Positions 23,000 through 35,762 of a stretch of 64,000 nucleotides of DNA are shown here, piece after piece. The notes beneath the pieces are model-generated. The model ran no database searches. It was not told the origin of the DNA and was given only the letters and a program-made list of their open reading frames with translations. Source of the stretch: Crocodylus rhombifer (Eukaryota; Chordata; Crocodylia; Crocodylidae); contig JAVSML010001163.1 in the NCBI GenBank assembly GCA_038503035.1, positions 124,001 through 188,000 on the forward strand, given 5' to 3'. Within the stretch, counting starts at the first letter, position 1. Each line of letters begins with the position of its first letter. Position numbers and translations under genes: made by a program.

Positions 23000-23385
23000 G
23001 CTGAGCATTAGAGGCTCAAAAAGCTTGATCTGTTAAGTTTAAAGACAATGCCAGGCATTAGGGGGGCCTTTTTATCCAGCAGAGAACGGCACAACGAGAA
23101 TCAGGGGCTGGAAAAAAAAAGCAGCGAGGTAAATTCAAATAAGAAAGAATGTGAACTGTATAATAAGGGTGATAAAACACTGGAATTGGCTACCGAGATG
23201 GTGCCTCCATCTTTTGATGCCTTCCAAGACAGATAAGATGCCTTTCTGGAGGGTATGTTGCACTCAAATATAAATTGTTTGGCTCAAAATGAGGAAATTG
23301 TGATGCATACTGGCTCAAGACATTGTAGAAGTCAGATTAGATGATCTGTTGGTCCCCTTTGGCCTTCAGATTTGTAAATTAATAG
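23000..23385 (+). mobile_element. Old CR1/L3-like LINE 3' region
   Basis: AAAAAGCTTGATCTGTTAAG near the start, TCCAGCAGAGAACGGCACAA, CTGGAATTGGCTACCGAGAT, AGTCAGATTAGATGATCTGT and TGGTCCCCTTTGGCCTTCAG follow the order of a CR1/L3-type LINE 3' end over about 390 bp. Old and without intact coding. Confidence 0.72.
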
Positions 23386-23998
23386 TGAAGGTGGAACTCA
23401 ACATCATCAAAAACAAACTTCCCTTCAATAAACCATTCCAGGAAGTTCAACCCCGTCCTACTCAAGGCACAGCTCCCACTTGATGCCAGTTGGAGGTTTG
23501 CCTAAGGTATAACAACAGGTCGGTGCCCCCCTCCCAAAAAGGGCCCCGCATTGTTTACTTTCAAGACATTGAACTGGCGGTCAAGTGGCTACAGTTCCCA
23601 AAAAACAGAGCGCCTCACCCCAGCCAACATTTCAGCTGACTAAGCTGATGATCCTGTGTTTTTCAGGCACAGGAATACAGAGTTCCTAACTGCATTTGGA
23701 AAGTTTCCCCGGCACCTCCCCAACACTTAAGTAGAAGCGCTTTGATTAGAAACCGCCCTCCAGAAGAGTGACAATTTTCCATGCTAAATGCTAATTGCAT
23801 AATTGGCTCTGCCATTACCCAGCTCTGGGGAGGACCCTGCTAAACAAACACTTCTCTCATCTAGACCAAGAGAAACTCCAGCACTTCCCATGACATCATT
23901 GTTATCCACTCGGTGACCCTCTGCAGCTGCAGTAGACACACCATCGGGTTTCTCTACAAGCAATCCAACCTTTCCACCCAAGAGGAGTCTGCCCTCGC

Positions 23999-24146
23999 AT
24001 TGTTTTCCCAGCATTCGCGCAGCTATACACGCAAGCATACAGCTCTTGATAACCATTTGCTGGATTGGGCCCCAAATTCTTTACATGTTCACAGGTTCAT
24101 TTTAGTGCCCTCAAAATATTTTCCTTTTCATCCATCAAAAGTATTT
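23999..24146 (+). repeat. Unnamed dispersed repeat, copy B
   Basis: Plus strand: CCCAGCATTCGCGCAGCTAT, CTCTTGATAACCATTTGCTG, GATTGGGCC and TTCATTTTAGTGCCCTCAAA, then TATTTTCCTTTTCATCCATC. It aligns by eye with copy A over about 140 bp with scattered mismatches and indels. The two copies lie about 1.8 kb apart in inverted orientation. Confidence 0.6.
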
Positions 24147-26419
24147 GGTCAAAATCCAGGCATTTCTTAGCACTGCCAGAGTGGGGAAAGAGCTGTAAGC
24201 TGATGTATAATATTCAGCATGACAAAGAAACCTTGTTAGAGGAATAATTTCAGAGTCAAGGCAAATCCATATCCAAGCAGCTTCACATAAACCCTTCAAA
24301 GGAGATTCCACTTCTGAAGCCACCCATTAATTTTTTTTTTATACTGATAGATTATTTTCTGGGTACCTAGCACAATGAAAACATAGTGATCTTCTGGAAC
24401 AGGTATTAAAATACCGGGGAAAAGACAATACTAAATATTTCATGGGAATTACCCAGAGCATAAAATGCCAGGGTCCCCCCCGCCTTTGGTATTAGGAAAG
24501 CAGTTTGCTTTTCATGAAGGCTGCTGATTTCAGATCTTCCTTAAACACATTTTTTGTTGAACTCAAATTTGATCTGACCTTCCCCAGAAGCCTTTTGGAT
24601 TTGTTTTCTTAACCCTTTTTGTCTCTTGACACATGGTAAAGTTGGCAAAAATATTTTTGTGAACAATAAAACAGGGGGGAGATAAAAACTTTTCCTGAAG
24701 TTTTAGAAGTATTTTCTTTTTACTTGTTTTGCAATTTATTTTAATACACGCTGTACAAAATCTGGAGCCAAATCCTTTAAGCATTTCATTTCATCACTAG
24801 TCTGTGTCAAAATCCTAGCTAGATCAGAAGTTTTAAGTGCGATGTATATACCCCAGGCTAGACTTTGCCATTAGTCTTTGAGACTTTTCAAAGAGCCAAG
24901 CAATTGTTTCATTCTTACAGCCTTTTATTAGAAGCATACCTGAAAAAAGGTATATAAAATATGCGGTCCCATCCTGCCACAGTCCTGCAATTATTGCTCA
25001 CAGGAGTAATTCTTATCCTTTGACCGTGCCTCTTGCATGGTTAGCCTGGGTATACTTTTGAGTGATTTCTTAAGTCAAGAGATTGCCTAATAGGATGAAC
25101 TTTCATATAAGCTTCTCTGTACGTATAATCAACCACTGCTTTTGAAGCCCAAGATGCCAACTGCTATTAAGAAGGGTGCCTTTATTGCTGGGGATCAGGT
25201 TACAGGTATTATTAACTAAAAATGTAAGCACGTTATGACCAGGAGCGAATGTTCCTTATTATCCACGGTATTAGAACTGGTATTATAGTACGTGATGTAT
25301 AATTCATTGTTCAAAGGAGACCTCTGTCTGTATATACAGTCAGATAGATTAGCAGCTCTTTCCTAGTGCTATCTACCACACAATGTTTATCAGGACTTAC
25401 AGCCCACTTCCTTTTTTAAAACCTTTATTGAAATTTGCACAATAAACAATTTGTCCAGTAAACACCACCGCATTCACTTTTGTTTTAGGAATCCCTTGGC
25501 TATTCTTCTTTTCAAGGCAGACAAAACATAATCTCCTTATTAAATAGAAGTGGGCTGGGCTCTTTTGGTGGGGTCTACTCCAAGAGTCATGACTGGCATC
25601 TTAGAAGGTCATTCCCCCTGGCATCTTACAAGATGTCAGGATTTGACTACATGTTGCGTGGGCACGTATGGATATTTTTTGAGGCACTTCATTGCTTGTC
25701 ATTCCTTATCCCCTATATCTAGGGGTTGGTTGCCTTTACCAGACCTCAAGAAGCATAAAGCTGGCAAACACAAGATTGTCCTAAGGTTTTTGCTGTGAAG
25801 TGTGACTGATTCAATATTAGCTACCTGCTGTAATGAGTAGTTTCTACTCTCAGAAACGGTCCTTATAGTCTAGTGTTTGATTTCCACCCATCTCCAGATG
25901 TGAGAGGTTTGCTACAGTGAGTCACACACTGTGCCACAAGTTCTCAGTCACGGCATGTGATGAGGCCAAAGGTCCACTGAAGTGAACGGGAGTCTGCACG
26001 GGTCAGGAATGATGGGCATCACATCGGGACACCACTTCTTCTCTAAAATACCATGCTATAGATCCTACACTTTGCAACTGCAACTATTGCTGAAGTGGTT
26101 ACTTTTAATCTCAGTGTCATGTAAGCTACCTTCATTGTGATTACTGTGACTGTTTCTTGACCGGTCCTTAAAAATAATCAATTTACTTTTGAAAACGCCT
26201 ACCTACATTTTAGGAATTTTCTCATGTAAACCCTATTGCTCTTCCCATAGAAACTTAGGACAGTACCATCAGTGAAAGTAAAGTAGTAAATTTGGGTGAT
26301 GAATTGCCATAGCAAGCAACATGTAACCATCTATTATTCACTGGTGGGATCCGTATGAGACAAGTAGACCATGTAGTGCATCGCCTTGTGCTGACTTTCT
26401 ACGCAAGGCTCAAACCATT
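24147..26419. other. No gene recognised
   Basis: AT-rich sequence with short ORFs (24563-24784 minus, 25550-25798 plus) lacking domains. Nothing repeat-like with clear ends. Confidence 0.45.
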
Positions 26420-27045
26420 AGGAAAGCTTTGGCTGGTGATTCAATTCAGAGGAGATTTGGCCCAATTCAGAGGCTGAATCTCCAAATCTGAACTGAATCA
26501 GGGGACCAATAAAAAGGTCTGAATCTCCATGAGCCCCCTGACCCTCGCCCACTTCCCCAGCTCCCCCATGACTGCCCCACCCAACGCAGCTCTGGCCCTT
26601 TAAGAAAAAAAAAAAAGAAAAACCCTGGGACTCACCAGCTCCTGCAGCAGCCTCAGGGCTTCAGGGAGCTTGTGGAAGAGCCCCCATGTGGCACGGGGCA
26701 GGAACGGGTGAGTTAGGGGTTTTTTTTTCATTAAAGGTCCAGACCTGGGCTCGGCGGGGCGAGGCAGCCATGGCGGGGTGGGGAAGCAGGCAGAGCCCCC
26801 CATGCAGCATGGGGCAGTGGGGATCGCCCCCACCTGGCAGCACCCAGTGAGTTGGGGCTTTTTTTTTTTTTAAAGTGCCGGGAGCTGGGGCGGGCTGGGC
26901 AGCCATTGCTGTGCTGGTGGGGAATGGGCTTGGATGATTCGGGGATTTGGCAGATTTGGCCGAATCAATTCGGGACAGCAATTCAAATCACTGTCCCCTG
27001 AACTGGCCAAATCCAAATCCGAAGCGAATACTAGCCGCTTTGCAC
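26420..27045. mobile_element. Large non-autonomous element with internal duplications
   Basis: Left end GGAAAGCTTTGGCTGGTGAT then TTCAATTCAGAGGAGATTTG. The right end, read in reverse, is GCAAAGCGGCTAGTATTCGC then TTCGGATTTGG: diverged terminal inverted repeats. The body is GC-rich with three copies of a cassette made of GTGAGT, a G-run, 8-12 T and TTAAAG(G): direct at 26708-26738 and 26847-26880, inverted at 26590-26635. Repeated AATTCAGA/AATTCGG words occur at both ends. It explains the minus ORFs of 77 and 106 codons. Family not named. Confidence 0.5.
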
Positions 27046-28874
27046 AGGCCTACAATGCATCCCATGTGATGGAGTCAAAACTGTCCTCTAGACTTCCATA
27101 ACATGGTGGGTTGCTGCTATGCCAACTATGAGCCAGATTTTCCTAGTGCCTAGTAGGAAATTTGCTTGCACAATGTAAGAAATAGGCCTACATAATCCTT
27201 CTCCTTTAATGCACAACTTAAGCCTCCGCAGTGTGGAAATAAAGAACTGGCTGCATGTCTCATCCTAGCAAGCCAAAATATTTTGCTGGTTTTGGCAAGA
27301 ACTGAAAAAGAAATCTAATTACTGCATAATTCTCAGTCTCCAAAGCTTTAAGGGTCTTGGAGCCTTGTGCATATGACCAACAGATCCAAGTTAATGGAAA
27401 TCAGTGGAAAGTGGATTAGACCCCTTTTTAACAGCCAAGATCTGTCCTTCAGTTTCTGTCCAGCCAAATCACAATGAATTTGGCATGTGGGTCAGCTCAG
27501 GTGGTTTTCATAGCCATGGAACATAGTTGCATAGGACTTTGGATGAAAGACAACTTCTGCAGTATCTTCTTTCTACTGCATGTATTCTTGGCACCTGGAA
27601 GTAAAAATTACTTGCTTAATTATGGGGATGCTTCTCAGCTGTGGATTTTTAGTAGGCCAGCAAAATAAAAATCATCCTCTGACATTTGCAGATGCAAACA
27701 ACTGCATGCAGTGTTTATAACCTCTGGATGTTCAATTCCTTGATTTGTGGCAACATTTGGAGGGTTAGATGTCATGATGCTATAAAGAAAATGCTCCGTT
27801 TTTTCCACCTTTCAAGGCACAGAATGGGGAATCTGCGGGGCAACCTTGGAAGCAGCATTTTTTCTTATACTACCTATATGAAAAACAGAAAGGCCACACT
27901 GCAATGAGCAAAAAACCCCACTCCAATCATTGATGTGTTTGGTCCTCTACAAGCGAAGTTGTTGAAAGTTGGTCTTTCAGAAACAGCCAGGTCACCCTGA
28001 GGCTGAGGGAAGGAAATGAGCTTTTTTGAGCTAGTCTTGAAAGCTGTTGAGCTAATCATTTCTCTTGTACATAAGCTAAGCAATAGTTAGGGATGGGATG
28101 TATCCTGGCCATGGGCAAAGTTCTTAGGTAATGTGCAACAAGACTCAGCTTACGGATAACTTGACCACCAGGTCTTCTTTTGAAGACTGAGTTCTTCATC
28201 AAGTTTTTCTTTGTTTGTGAGCTAAGGTAATTGCAGAGGGTAGGTTGCTTGAGTATACACAAGACAACAAAGTACAGCAAGTTCAAAAGGGGTGCCACTC
28301 GCCACCTCAATTCCAGGGAGGTTTTTAGTTGCCCAAAAGCCTGGACCTTTCTGCTTCAGGGCACTTAAATGATACTATTCTGGCACTTGAGCTCTTCTAC
28401 TCCGGACCACAGCACTCCTCTAACGACTATCTTCATCTAGAGGGTTTAGTAACCTCATCACTGAGAGAGCAAGGAAACACCATGAGACTCCATTAACCCA
28501 CCCAGCTGCTAACTATACACCTGAAAGGTTGTCTCCAGGGCAAACTGCAGAAGAATAGGAGTGGGTACAAAAATGTTGGTGAAAGACACTGGAGCAAACT
28601 TACTGCTTTTCATAGAAATGAAGGGATAGAGCTTGGACTTTGGGGGAAATGTTTGGGGGATGAAGTGTTACGGGTAGATTTGAGTTAGTTCAGCCTTCGA
28701 AAAAAATCTATTTGCATTCTCACGAAGCAATGGATATCTGTTTGGCATGCAAGGTATTATTAATCCAGGGTCAAAATGCACAATACTTCTATCTATAGAC
28801 TTCTAACCTTTTTCTCTATCCTGGCGCACACAATCCCCAAAGAAAAAGAACTGCTGGTTGGAAAACCACCTGGA
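27046..28874. other. No gene recognised
   Basis: Short ORFs only. Region 27900-28310 has several small minus ORFs without motifs. Confidence 0.45.
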
Positions 28875-29075
28875 AGATCAGCATCCTGGATTCATGTCCT
28901 GTCTCTGCCATTGACTTGCCATGGACTCTCATTTGAAGGACTAATTCACTCTGCCTTGGTTTCCGCCTCTGAACTGTGGGATGGAGATAAGGATACTTTC
29001 CTCATGGGGGCCATTGCATGGAGTAATTTATGAACATTTGCAAAACAGCTTCTAAATATTTTAGACCAAAGATGT
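28875..29075 (+). mobile_element. MIR (CORE-SINE), long copy
   Basis: CCTGGATTCATGTCCTGTCT, CTGCCATTGACTTGCC, CTGCCTTGGTTTCCGCCTCT, GAACTGTGGGATGGAGATAA and GAGTAATTTATGAACATTTG, then CAAAACAGC. This is the full MIR order from the tRNA-related part to the LINE-like tail. Confidence 0.88.
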
Positions 29076-29223
29076 TATAGATGTGGAAGTGTTAAAAGCA
29101 AGCAATAAAATGTTTATGATTAAGCACCTGGAGGTCATTACTGTAATCGCCATAAAAGAGAGAGAATTTCCTTTCTTCCCCTCCTTTCTTGATAGCACAA
29201 ATTAAAAACAAAGCCAGCTGTTT

Positions 29224-29267
29224 GGTCTAGAGAAACTTTAGCTCCGGTCTAGAGAAACTTTAGCTCC
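29224..29267. repeat. Perfect 22-bp tandem duplication
   Basis: GGTCTAGAGAAACTTTAGCT plus CC occurs twice with no mismatch (29224-29245, 29246-29267). Probably a recent local slippage; may be polymorphic. Confidence 0.9.
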
Positions 29268-32174
29268 AGTCTCAGTGGTTCTTGCTCAAAAACCCTTTCG
29301 TTATGTGCTTCCTGCTGGGAAAAATTTGGAGCCAATGCATGCTACTGATACTGCAGTCCATGGTTGGCAGTGATTTTTGCCCAGCTCGTCCAGAGTCCAC
29401 ATGTTTTGGAGAGTCGTTGCCGTCTCTTTGCATAACAGACTGAGCATTTCAAGGAAGAAACAAGCTGTTCTCCTCAAGTGAGTAATCATGTGCCAGACAC
29501 TTCCTCAATGATTCGAAGGGGAGTCAAGAGTTGGATCTGAAATGTAGTCTAGCCCACACAGATCAGTGTAGGAACTGGTGCAACTGGCTCTGCCATTATT
29601 CTGCACTGGGATTACATTTAAAGCTTCAGCTTTCAAAATGCAACAAGTTTCAAGCTCGCCCCAAATCCACAGAAATTTGATTACTTAAATGGCTCTGGGC
29701 TGATTTCTGTTCCATTTGTGGGTGGGGCGAGGATGACTGGAAACCCACAGCCTAGAAACCCAAGCAGCAAACTCTGGATACGAGTGAACACCAAATTTCC
29801 CCAAGGTTGGGGAGGGAAGTAAGGTAGTCGTAGGCTGATGATCTGATACGGACTTCCCACATTTGGTGCAGCAAAGACAATGACAAATGACAAAGCTGAG
29901 AGACTCGGCTGTTTGAGTTCCTCGGCACCATGGATCCATGGTTTAGCAAAAAGCAGAAGAGGAGTTGAGAGAATCACTTTAGCTCTAGCCGTTTACTTTT
30001 CTTTGGCATTTTAACAGAGCTAAAATTCGCTCCCTTACAGCGGGATGATAGATAATCAAACAACAGCTGAAAAAACTACCCCATTTTCCTCCGCTATGAT
30101 TGCTTCATCTTCTCCATTCACCGTGCAGAAGGTTCACTTGCACGAGGTGGTAGGTATCACCCTGACTACTTCCTTCACAGCATCTCAGAGGCCTGGACTA
30201 CAGCTATCTTTGTACATTGATGTATATCACAGACCCACCAGTGGGCTCCTGATTCTGGACCCCCCCAGACCACTATGATGACACATCGGGTTTTACACAT
30301 TTCCCATTGGATTCTCTGCAGATGACCTAGAGCCGAATGGGGGAAAAAAATCATGTGATATATTCCATTCATACAGATTCAGATTTGAAATGCGCTTGAC
30401 TACCTTTTTCTGGCCATTCTGTATTTTGCTTCTCACAGACAATCTAGTGAAGTGCTTGGCTGCTATGATTGGGAGAGAAACCAAAAGATGTTAAACAGCT
30501 ATTTAAATATGGAGCTCAGGGCTGCGCGTATTCAAGAGAGAGAGACCAGGTTTTGTTGCCTTGTACCTCTCTGCAAATTCAGTGCAAAATGCTAACAGAA
30601 CAGAATGGGGCCACTTCGGGGTCACTATCGTTGCTCGCTCCGGTACAAATGAAACTTTGGGTTTGCCCATACTGGTTATTTTTAAGCAGCCAGGAAAAGG
30701 AATAGCGCCTGTCATCTAAATGAATTACAGCCATCAGATGACTTGGTAAATTTAAGATATATCTAGATATACACAGGAACACAAAAATAAATTGCAATCT
30801 GTTCAGACAAAACATGCAAACTGTGGAATTATTTTTTTCCCAGTCGGCAGTACATAAGGTTACATGGTACATGCGTATAACAGTAAAGTGATCCAAATGA
30901 TGACAGTGTAATTCCAGAGCAACTTGCTAATGTGGATAAGCAAGGACATTTTATTACAAGCCCAGTGTGGGGCAGCACTCTCTTGAAAAACTCTATCCAC
31001 CTATATTCCTAGAGGGTTTTGTCTATCCTAGCAGGAACTATGGCAGTCTGAAGACCACGAATGCATTGCATATAAAGAATCCATCGCCCACATCTTCAAA
31101 CAAATTATTTTTGCTGTAGTTTCTCACTATGACTCTTTCACGGTGTGTTACATTAAGCAAACTTCAAAAGATATTGAAGCAAGCAAATGAACTCTGGTAA
31201 TTTTTTGGCCTTTCTTCTTTATAACTCTACTCAAAAAGTTTCAGATGCGATTGCTGGTATAGGTTCTTGGTTTCAAAAGTTAGAGGAAGTGTTTCATAGC
31301 AAATGGACACTAACATAGTGGCTTATATGAATTCGGTCATTTCAGATGCGTGTTTTCTTGCTTATAGTCTCTACAACACGGGGCATTGTGTGAGGTGCTC
31401 TCCTTGTCCCTGCTAAGATCACTTCAGAGACAAATACTGAATCCTTTAAACAGCTTGATTTGTTGTGCAGTAAAATACATGCATGAATTCACCATCTAAA
31501 GTGTTCATTCTAGTTTTGAAAAGGCCCGTGCAATGGGAAGGGTAGAGGAGACCAACAGCGTGACAAAAACCTTGGAACGTAATTAAAAGTTACACTTCCC
31601 CGAAATCCCCAATGAAAAATACAGTTCAGACTTTCAAGAAGGCCTTCGGTAAGGATTTTGTTTCCTTCTTTCCAGGGAGAGGAAATGTCACATTTAGTTG
31701 CAGTTGCAGAAAATGTGTCATAAGAGAAAGTCTTTGAAGCTGATGCACCTCACAGTCTGCCTGATCCTATCAGGAATCTGGGAACAGCCAAGGCCATAAA
31801 ATGTATCTGTGTCGTGCTCCAAAAGGGACCAAGATGGCAAAAGAATGTGCTGATAAACCAATTCACTTCAAGTGACCTGCAAATCATGCTGAGGGTAAAA
31901 TTTACACTTGAAAAAACTCGCTTTAGCAATAGCATGCACCTTGTATGTCAAAGCAGCTGTCTGTAGGGAATCTCAGGCCTTTTTCCTTCCAAAAAGTTCT
32001 AAACATTTCTTTTTACTCCAGCTGAGCTATCATTAAGCTTCAGGCAACAGTTGGTTGAAAATGGCTGTATCCACTCTAAGCAAGCCTGGGACCAGGTACA
32101 GACATCACACTTTTACTGGCATAAATGATCAGAAATTGGTCTATACCCATAACAGAACATAAGTTTGGCACGCA
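29268..32174. other. No gene recognised
   Basis: Three overlapping minus ORFs at 29681-29977 and others at 30503-30896 show no domain. Nothing repeat-like with clear ends. Confidence 0.45.
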
Positions 32175-32402
32175 CAGGGCATGTCTACACGTGCGCCCCA
32201 CCGCGCCGTTGTTACCACACAGTCATTTAGTACCTTAGCAAGTACCAAGTGACTGCGCAGTAACCGTCGCTGGGACTGCACAGTCCCAGCACCACACAGG
32301 TCATTTCCAACCCTACTGTGCAATAGCACATTGCTACTGTGCAGTAGCGGCGGCATCATGGTTCATGCCCATTGCTGCAGCATCTCATGTAGACGCACCC
32401 AG
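32175..32402. mobile_element. MITE of the GCATGTCTACA family
   Basis: Left CAGGGCATGTCTACACGTG; right end, reversed, CTGGGTGCGTCTACATGAG. These are imperfect terminal inverted repeats around 228 bp. The interior has repeated CACAG/CTGTG words including TACTGTGCAGTAG, shared with the element at 61332-61585. No target duplication is obvious. Superfamily not assigned. Confidence 0.6.
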
Positions 32403-32790
32403 ACCGGTTTAAAACCGGTGAAACCTGGTCTGAGATTTACCCCTCCCCACCACCACAGGGCAAATGTTGGCGCATCTACACATCGCCATGTGGCAACGAT
32501 GCCGTGGCCCCATGCTGTAGTGTATGCAAGTACTAAAGCACGGCGCAGTATGGGTGATTACTGCACCACGTGGGCCATGCACGCTTCAATTTCCTGGCTA
32601 CATGGCTGTAGTGGCTCACTATAACCGGGGAGCACACCGCTACAGTGACAGCTGGCAATCGCACGCAGACCCACATGATCACTACGGCACTGCAGCATAC
32701 TGTCTGGTGGCACAGCATGCCGCTACGTTGCCATGGGGTGACGTGTCGGCACGCCCCGTGTGTTTAGCTTGCTACCCATCTAAACTACGC
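32403..32790. repeat. Possible second MITE-family copy, CpG-rich
   Basis: CGCATCTACACATCGCCATG resembles the family terminus and the segment is similarly rich in CAC/GTG and CG words, including ACCGGTTTTAAACCGGT-like inverted words at its left edge. The right boundary is unclear. Small ORFs here have no recognisable product. Confidence 0.3.
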
Positions 32791-35712
32791 CACTTACAGA
32801 AAACCACGTAACTTAGACCGATTCTTCCTTGGGCCTTTTGAACCTACCGTTTTAACAAGGGCCAGATCTACTCCTTTATACCCATGTAACCTGAACGGCC
32901 ACAGGGAATCCGTCCCAAGTCTAACGGAGAGCATAACAGGCTTGTGAATAGTCACACCTCTACCAGTACAAATACATGAGCGTGACTTACTTTCAAGAAG
33001 GTCCGTTACCTTTCCATTTCCGACAGGCACTTCCTTCTGCCCCGTTGTATATTCTGGTATGTGTGCTGTAGTGCTGACATAACTGATTATACCACAGATG
33101 ACTTCTCCCACACACAGAGCACGACAGGCAGCGCATGTTTAGACTCCTGAGGTTTACATGCAGACCTCACAGCGAGCTGAATGTGGCTCTGCTTTCCACA
33201 GATCACTCTTTGCCGGCAGTGGCTGACAAATACATTTTAGCACAAGTGTCTTGCTAAAAGCCTACTGTTCATTTGCTTGCTGCAGTGATGAAAATCCCCT
33301 CCTTACAAGGGATCTGAATGCATAGCCTGGTTTTTAAGTGAATGGGAAAGTGTGTGCTGCCGAACGCGATAAAGCTTGCAAAGAAGAACAGCCCCAGCTT
33401 GGAGCGGGGCACTCGGTTCAGTTATATCTCAGTGATTAATAGCAGTAGGAGTCCACTGCATCACTGTAGGCACTTCTGAAAACATGAGCCCAATTAATTA
33501 TCACATCCCAGTACCTTTCAGTGAGACTTGGGCTTGATCTTGGCACATTTTCATGTAAGAGAAAGATGGGAACAATTACGACCATCTTGTTAACACTAGC
33601 CATAGGATTTCATCAGCCTTTTCAACATCATGCCAGTAACCTTCTAGCTGAGTTAGAGCATATCTTTTAAAACACATCAAATATTGCTTTATAAGACTAC
33701 AAACAACGGGTAGCCCATCAAAATTCATATCTTGAAGGTAAAGCCAAGGTAAGCTTGAGATGGTTTTATGTTTCCAGGTGAGCTGATTGAAAAATAAATC
33801 CCTTAGGTTTAAAAGTGTCTTTTTTCTTTTTTCTTTTTTTTTTTACCGGCTCTTATTTTTAGGTATTTCTTAAAGTAAAGATACATAGAGACAAAATAAA
33901 TATTATGCCTAGAAAAGAAAACACATCTAGTCACCTCCAATATACAATAAGTCTGCACAATATTATTACTACTGTCCTGTCTGAACCAGTCACCCTAAAT
34001 CTACCAAAGAGATGTTCTCATATAACTTAGTCATACAGAAAACATGGTTATTACAGCACAGCTGTGTTTTTTGGAAGTGACTTCATAGTTTTGGATGTTG
34101 TCTACTGTGCTGAAGCTAACATCTTCAATGGCAAATAAAGCTCTTCCTTTCACCCCATGTCACATTTCCTCAACGTAATAAAGGTGGTAGATGATTGTTA
34201 ACTGCACAGGGAATTAGTTCTGCTGCCTCTCCCTAAAACATAGCTCAAAATGTGGCCACAACTGTCCTTGCAAGCCTGCGAGGCTCAAATCAAGCTGGAA
34301 AGGGAGGTTATATACGTTGAGACCAACTCTCCTCCTACTTGCACAGTGACCTGAATTTAGGGTCGCTCTTTATTCCTGCCGTCTGTCCTGTTTGTTTGCC
34401 TGGTTTTTTCTTAGATGATCTCCTGTTGCACAGTACACGGAACAAAAAACCCCCCCCGTCAGCTCATGTACACAGCTTCATTCTCAAAATGTTTCACAGT
34501 CAAAATGCCCTTGCACATATAGGTCTCGAACTGAAAGGAGCACTGAGGTGCAATCGTAGGTATGTGTTGGACACCTGCAGGAAAGTTAGCCACGTAATTC
34601 TGGCAGTACGCGTCAGCCATGCGGCACAGCTGTGGGAACCTAAGGACTCGAGCCAGCTAGCAGCTCCCCTTTTCTTCTGTTCACTAATGTTTACAAACTC
34701 TTGAGTGGATTAAAGCTACTGATAGTGGAAGAGAGAGCAGACTTTAGGCAGCAGTAACCAGACAAGCAGTAAAGATTGGGGCCAATACCTTTGATTTTTT
34801 GGAGGGGAAGGTGTAGCAATAGATAGCATTAGGCGAAGAATGGCTTCTTGATGACTGCTCAACCGCTTACGTACAACTCATTTGGTTTGTGCCACCGTGA
34901 TGGTCACTTTGCACAGCCTGAGATCATGTGACTGGATGTACTGTGCACAGCCTGGTATTTCACCAATTTCAAAGCAGCCCTCTGAGAGAGAAGAACAAAT
35001 CCCATCTTGGAAGCAGTCATTATCCTATGGAAAGTCTTGATGATGGATAGGAGGCTGGTCAAAGGGAGAATGCAGACACCCCAGCACGGTCCCTATGCCA
35101 TCCTTAGTAAAGACTGGTGGCTTGTTCTCCAGAGGGGCCAGTAAGAGATACAAAACAACAGTTCAAATCCTTGCATTTGGCCAAACTGCTTTTGGGCATT
35201 GGGCCTCAAAGGGAAGAAAGTAGCTTCAAGCATCTCTGCATTCTTGTCTTGTTGCACCAAGGGCTAAACTGGCCCCTTTCTGCCCTCAACTGGAACAGCT
35301 CCCTTTGGACCACTGCAGGTCCAGGACTGATGGACCTTGGCACATGTCCCAACACCCCCCAGAATAGCCCCAGCTCAAGAATATGGCCTGCTTAGGACAC
35401 TTCTTCTGCACTGAAACAATTAACTCAGTCTCCAAACCTCACTGATAATTAGTGACCACTCTGAAAAATGTCTACTCCTCTTTCCCTCATCCCCCCATCA
35501 CACATGGCCATAAGCACATGCTCCCACCTACACCCCTACCTGCCACAGAGATCCCAGGCAGACACCGCTGTACACGGGAATGTGGGCCTCCTTCCTCAAC
35601 TCCCCAAATCTTCCTTCTCCTGCCCATAAATCCTAAGCAGTTCAGAAGGAAAAGGCAGTGTTTGTAGCCTGAGACAAACATTTGGAAACAAATTCATACT
35701 TTGGATGCTAGT

Positions 35713-35714
<2 letters not shown>
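32791..35714. other. No gene recognised
   Basis: T-rich run at 33817-33844. ORFs up to 121 codons (34339-34704) have no domain or splice support. A C8 run lies at about 34451. Confidence 0.45.

Positions 35715-35760
<46 letters not shown>
35715..35760. repeat. (AC)23 microsatellite
   Basis: Twenty-three uninterrupted AC units. Likely length-polymorphic and able to form Z-DNA. Confidence 0.98.

Positions 35761-35762
<2 letters not shown>

Noticed and set aside
26600..26981. Proline-rich minus ORFs
   Set aside because: Entirely inside the non-autonomous element; the internal cassette duplication makes the repeats in the translation.
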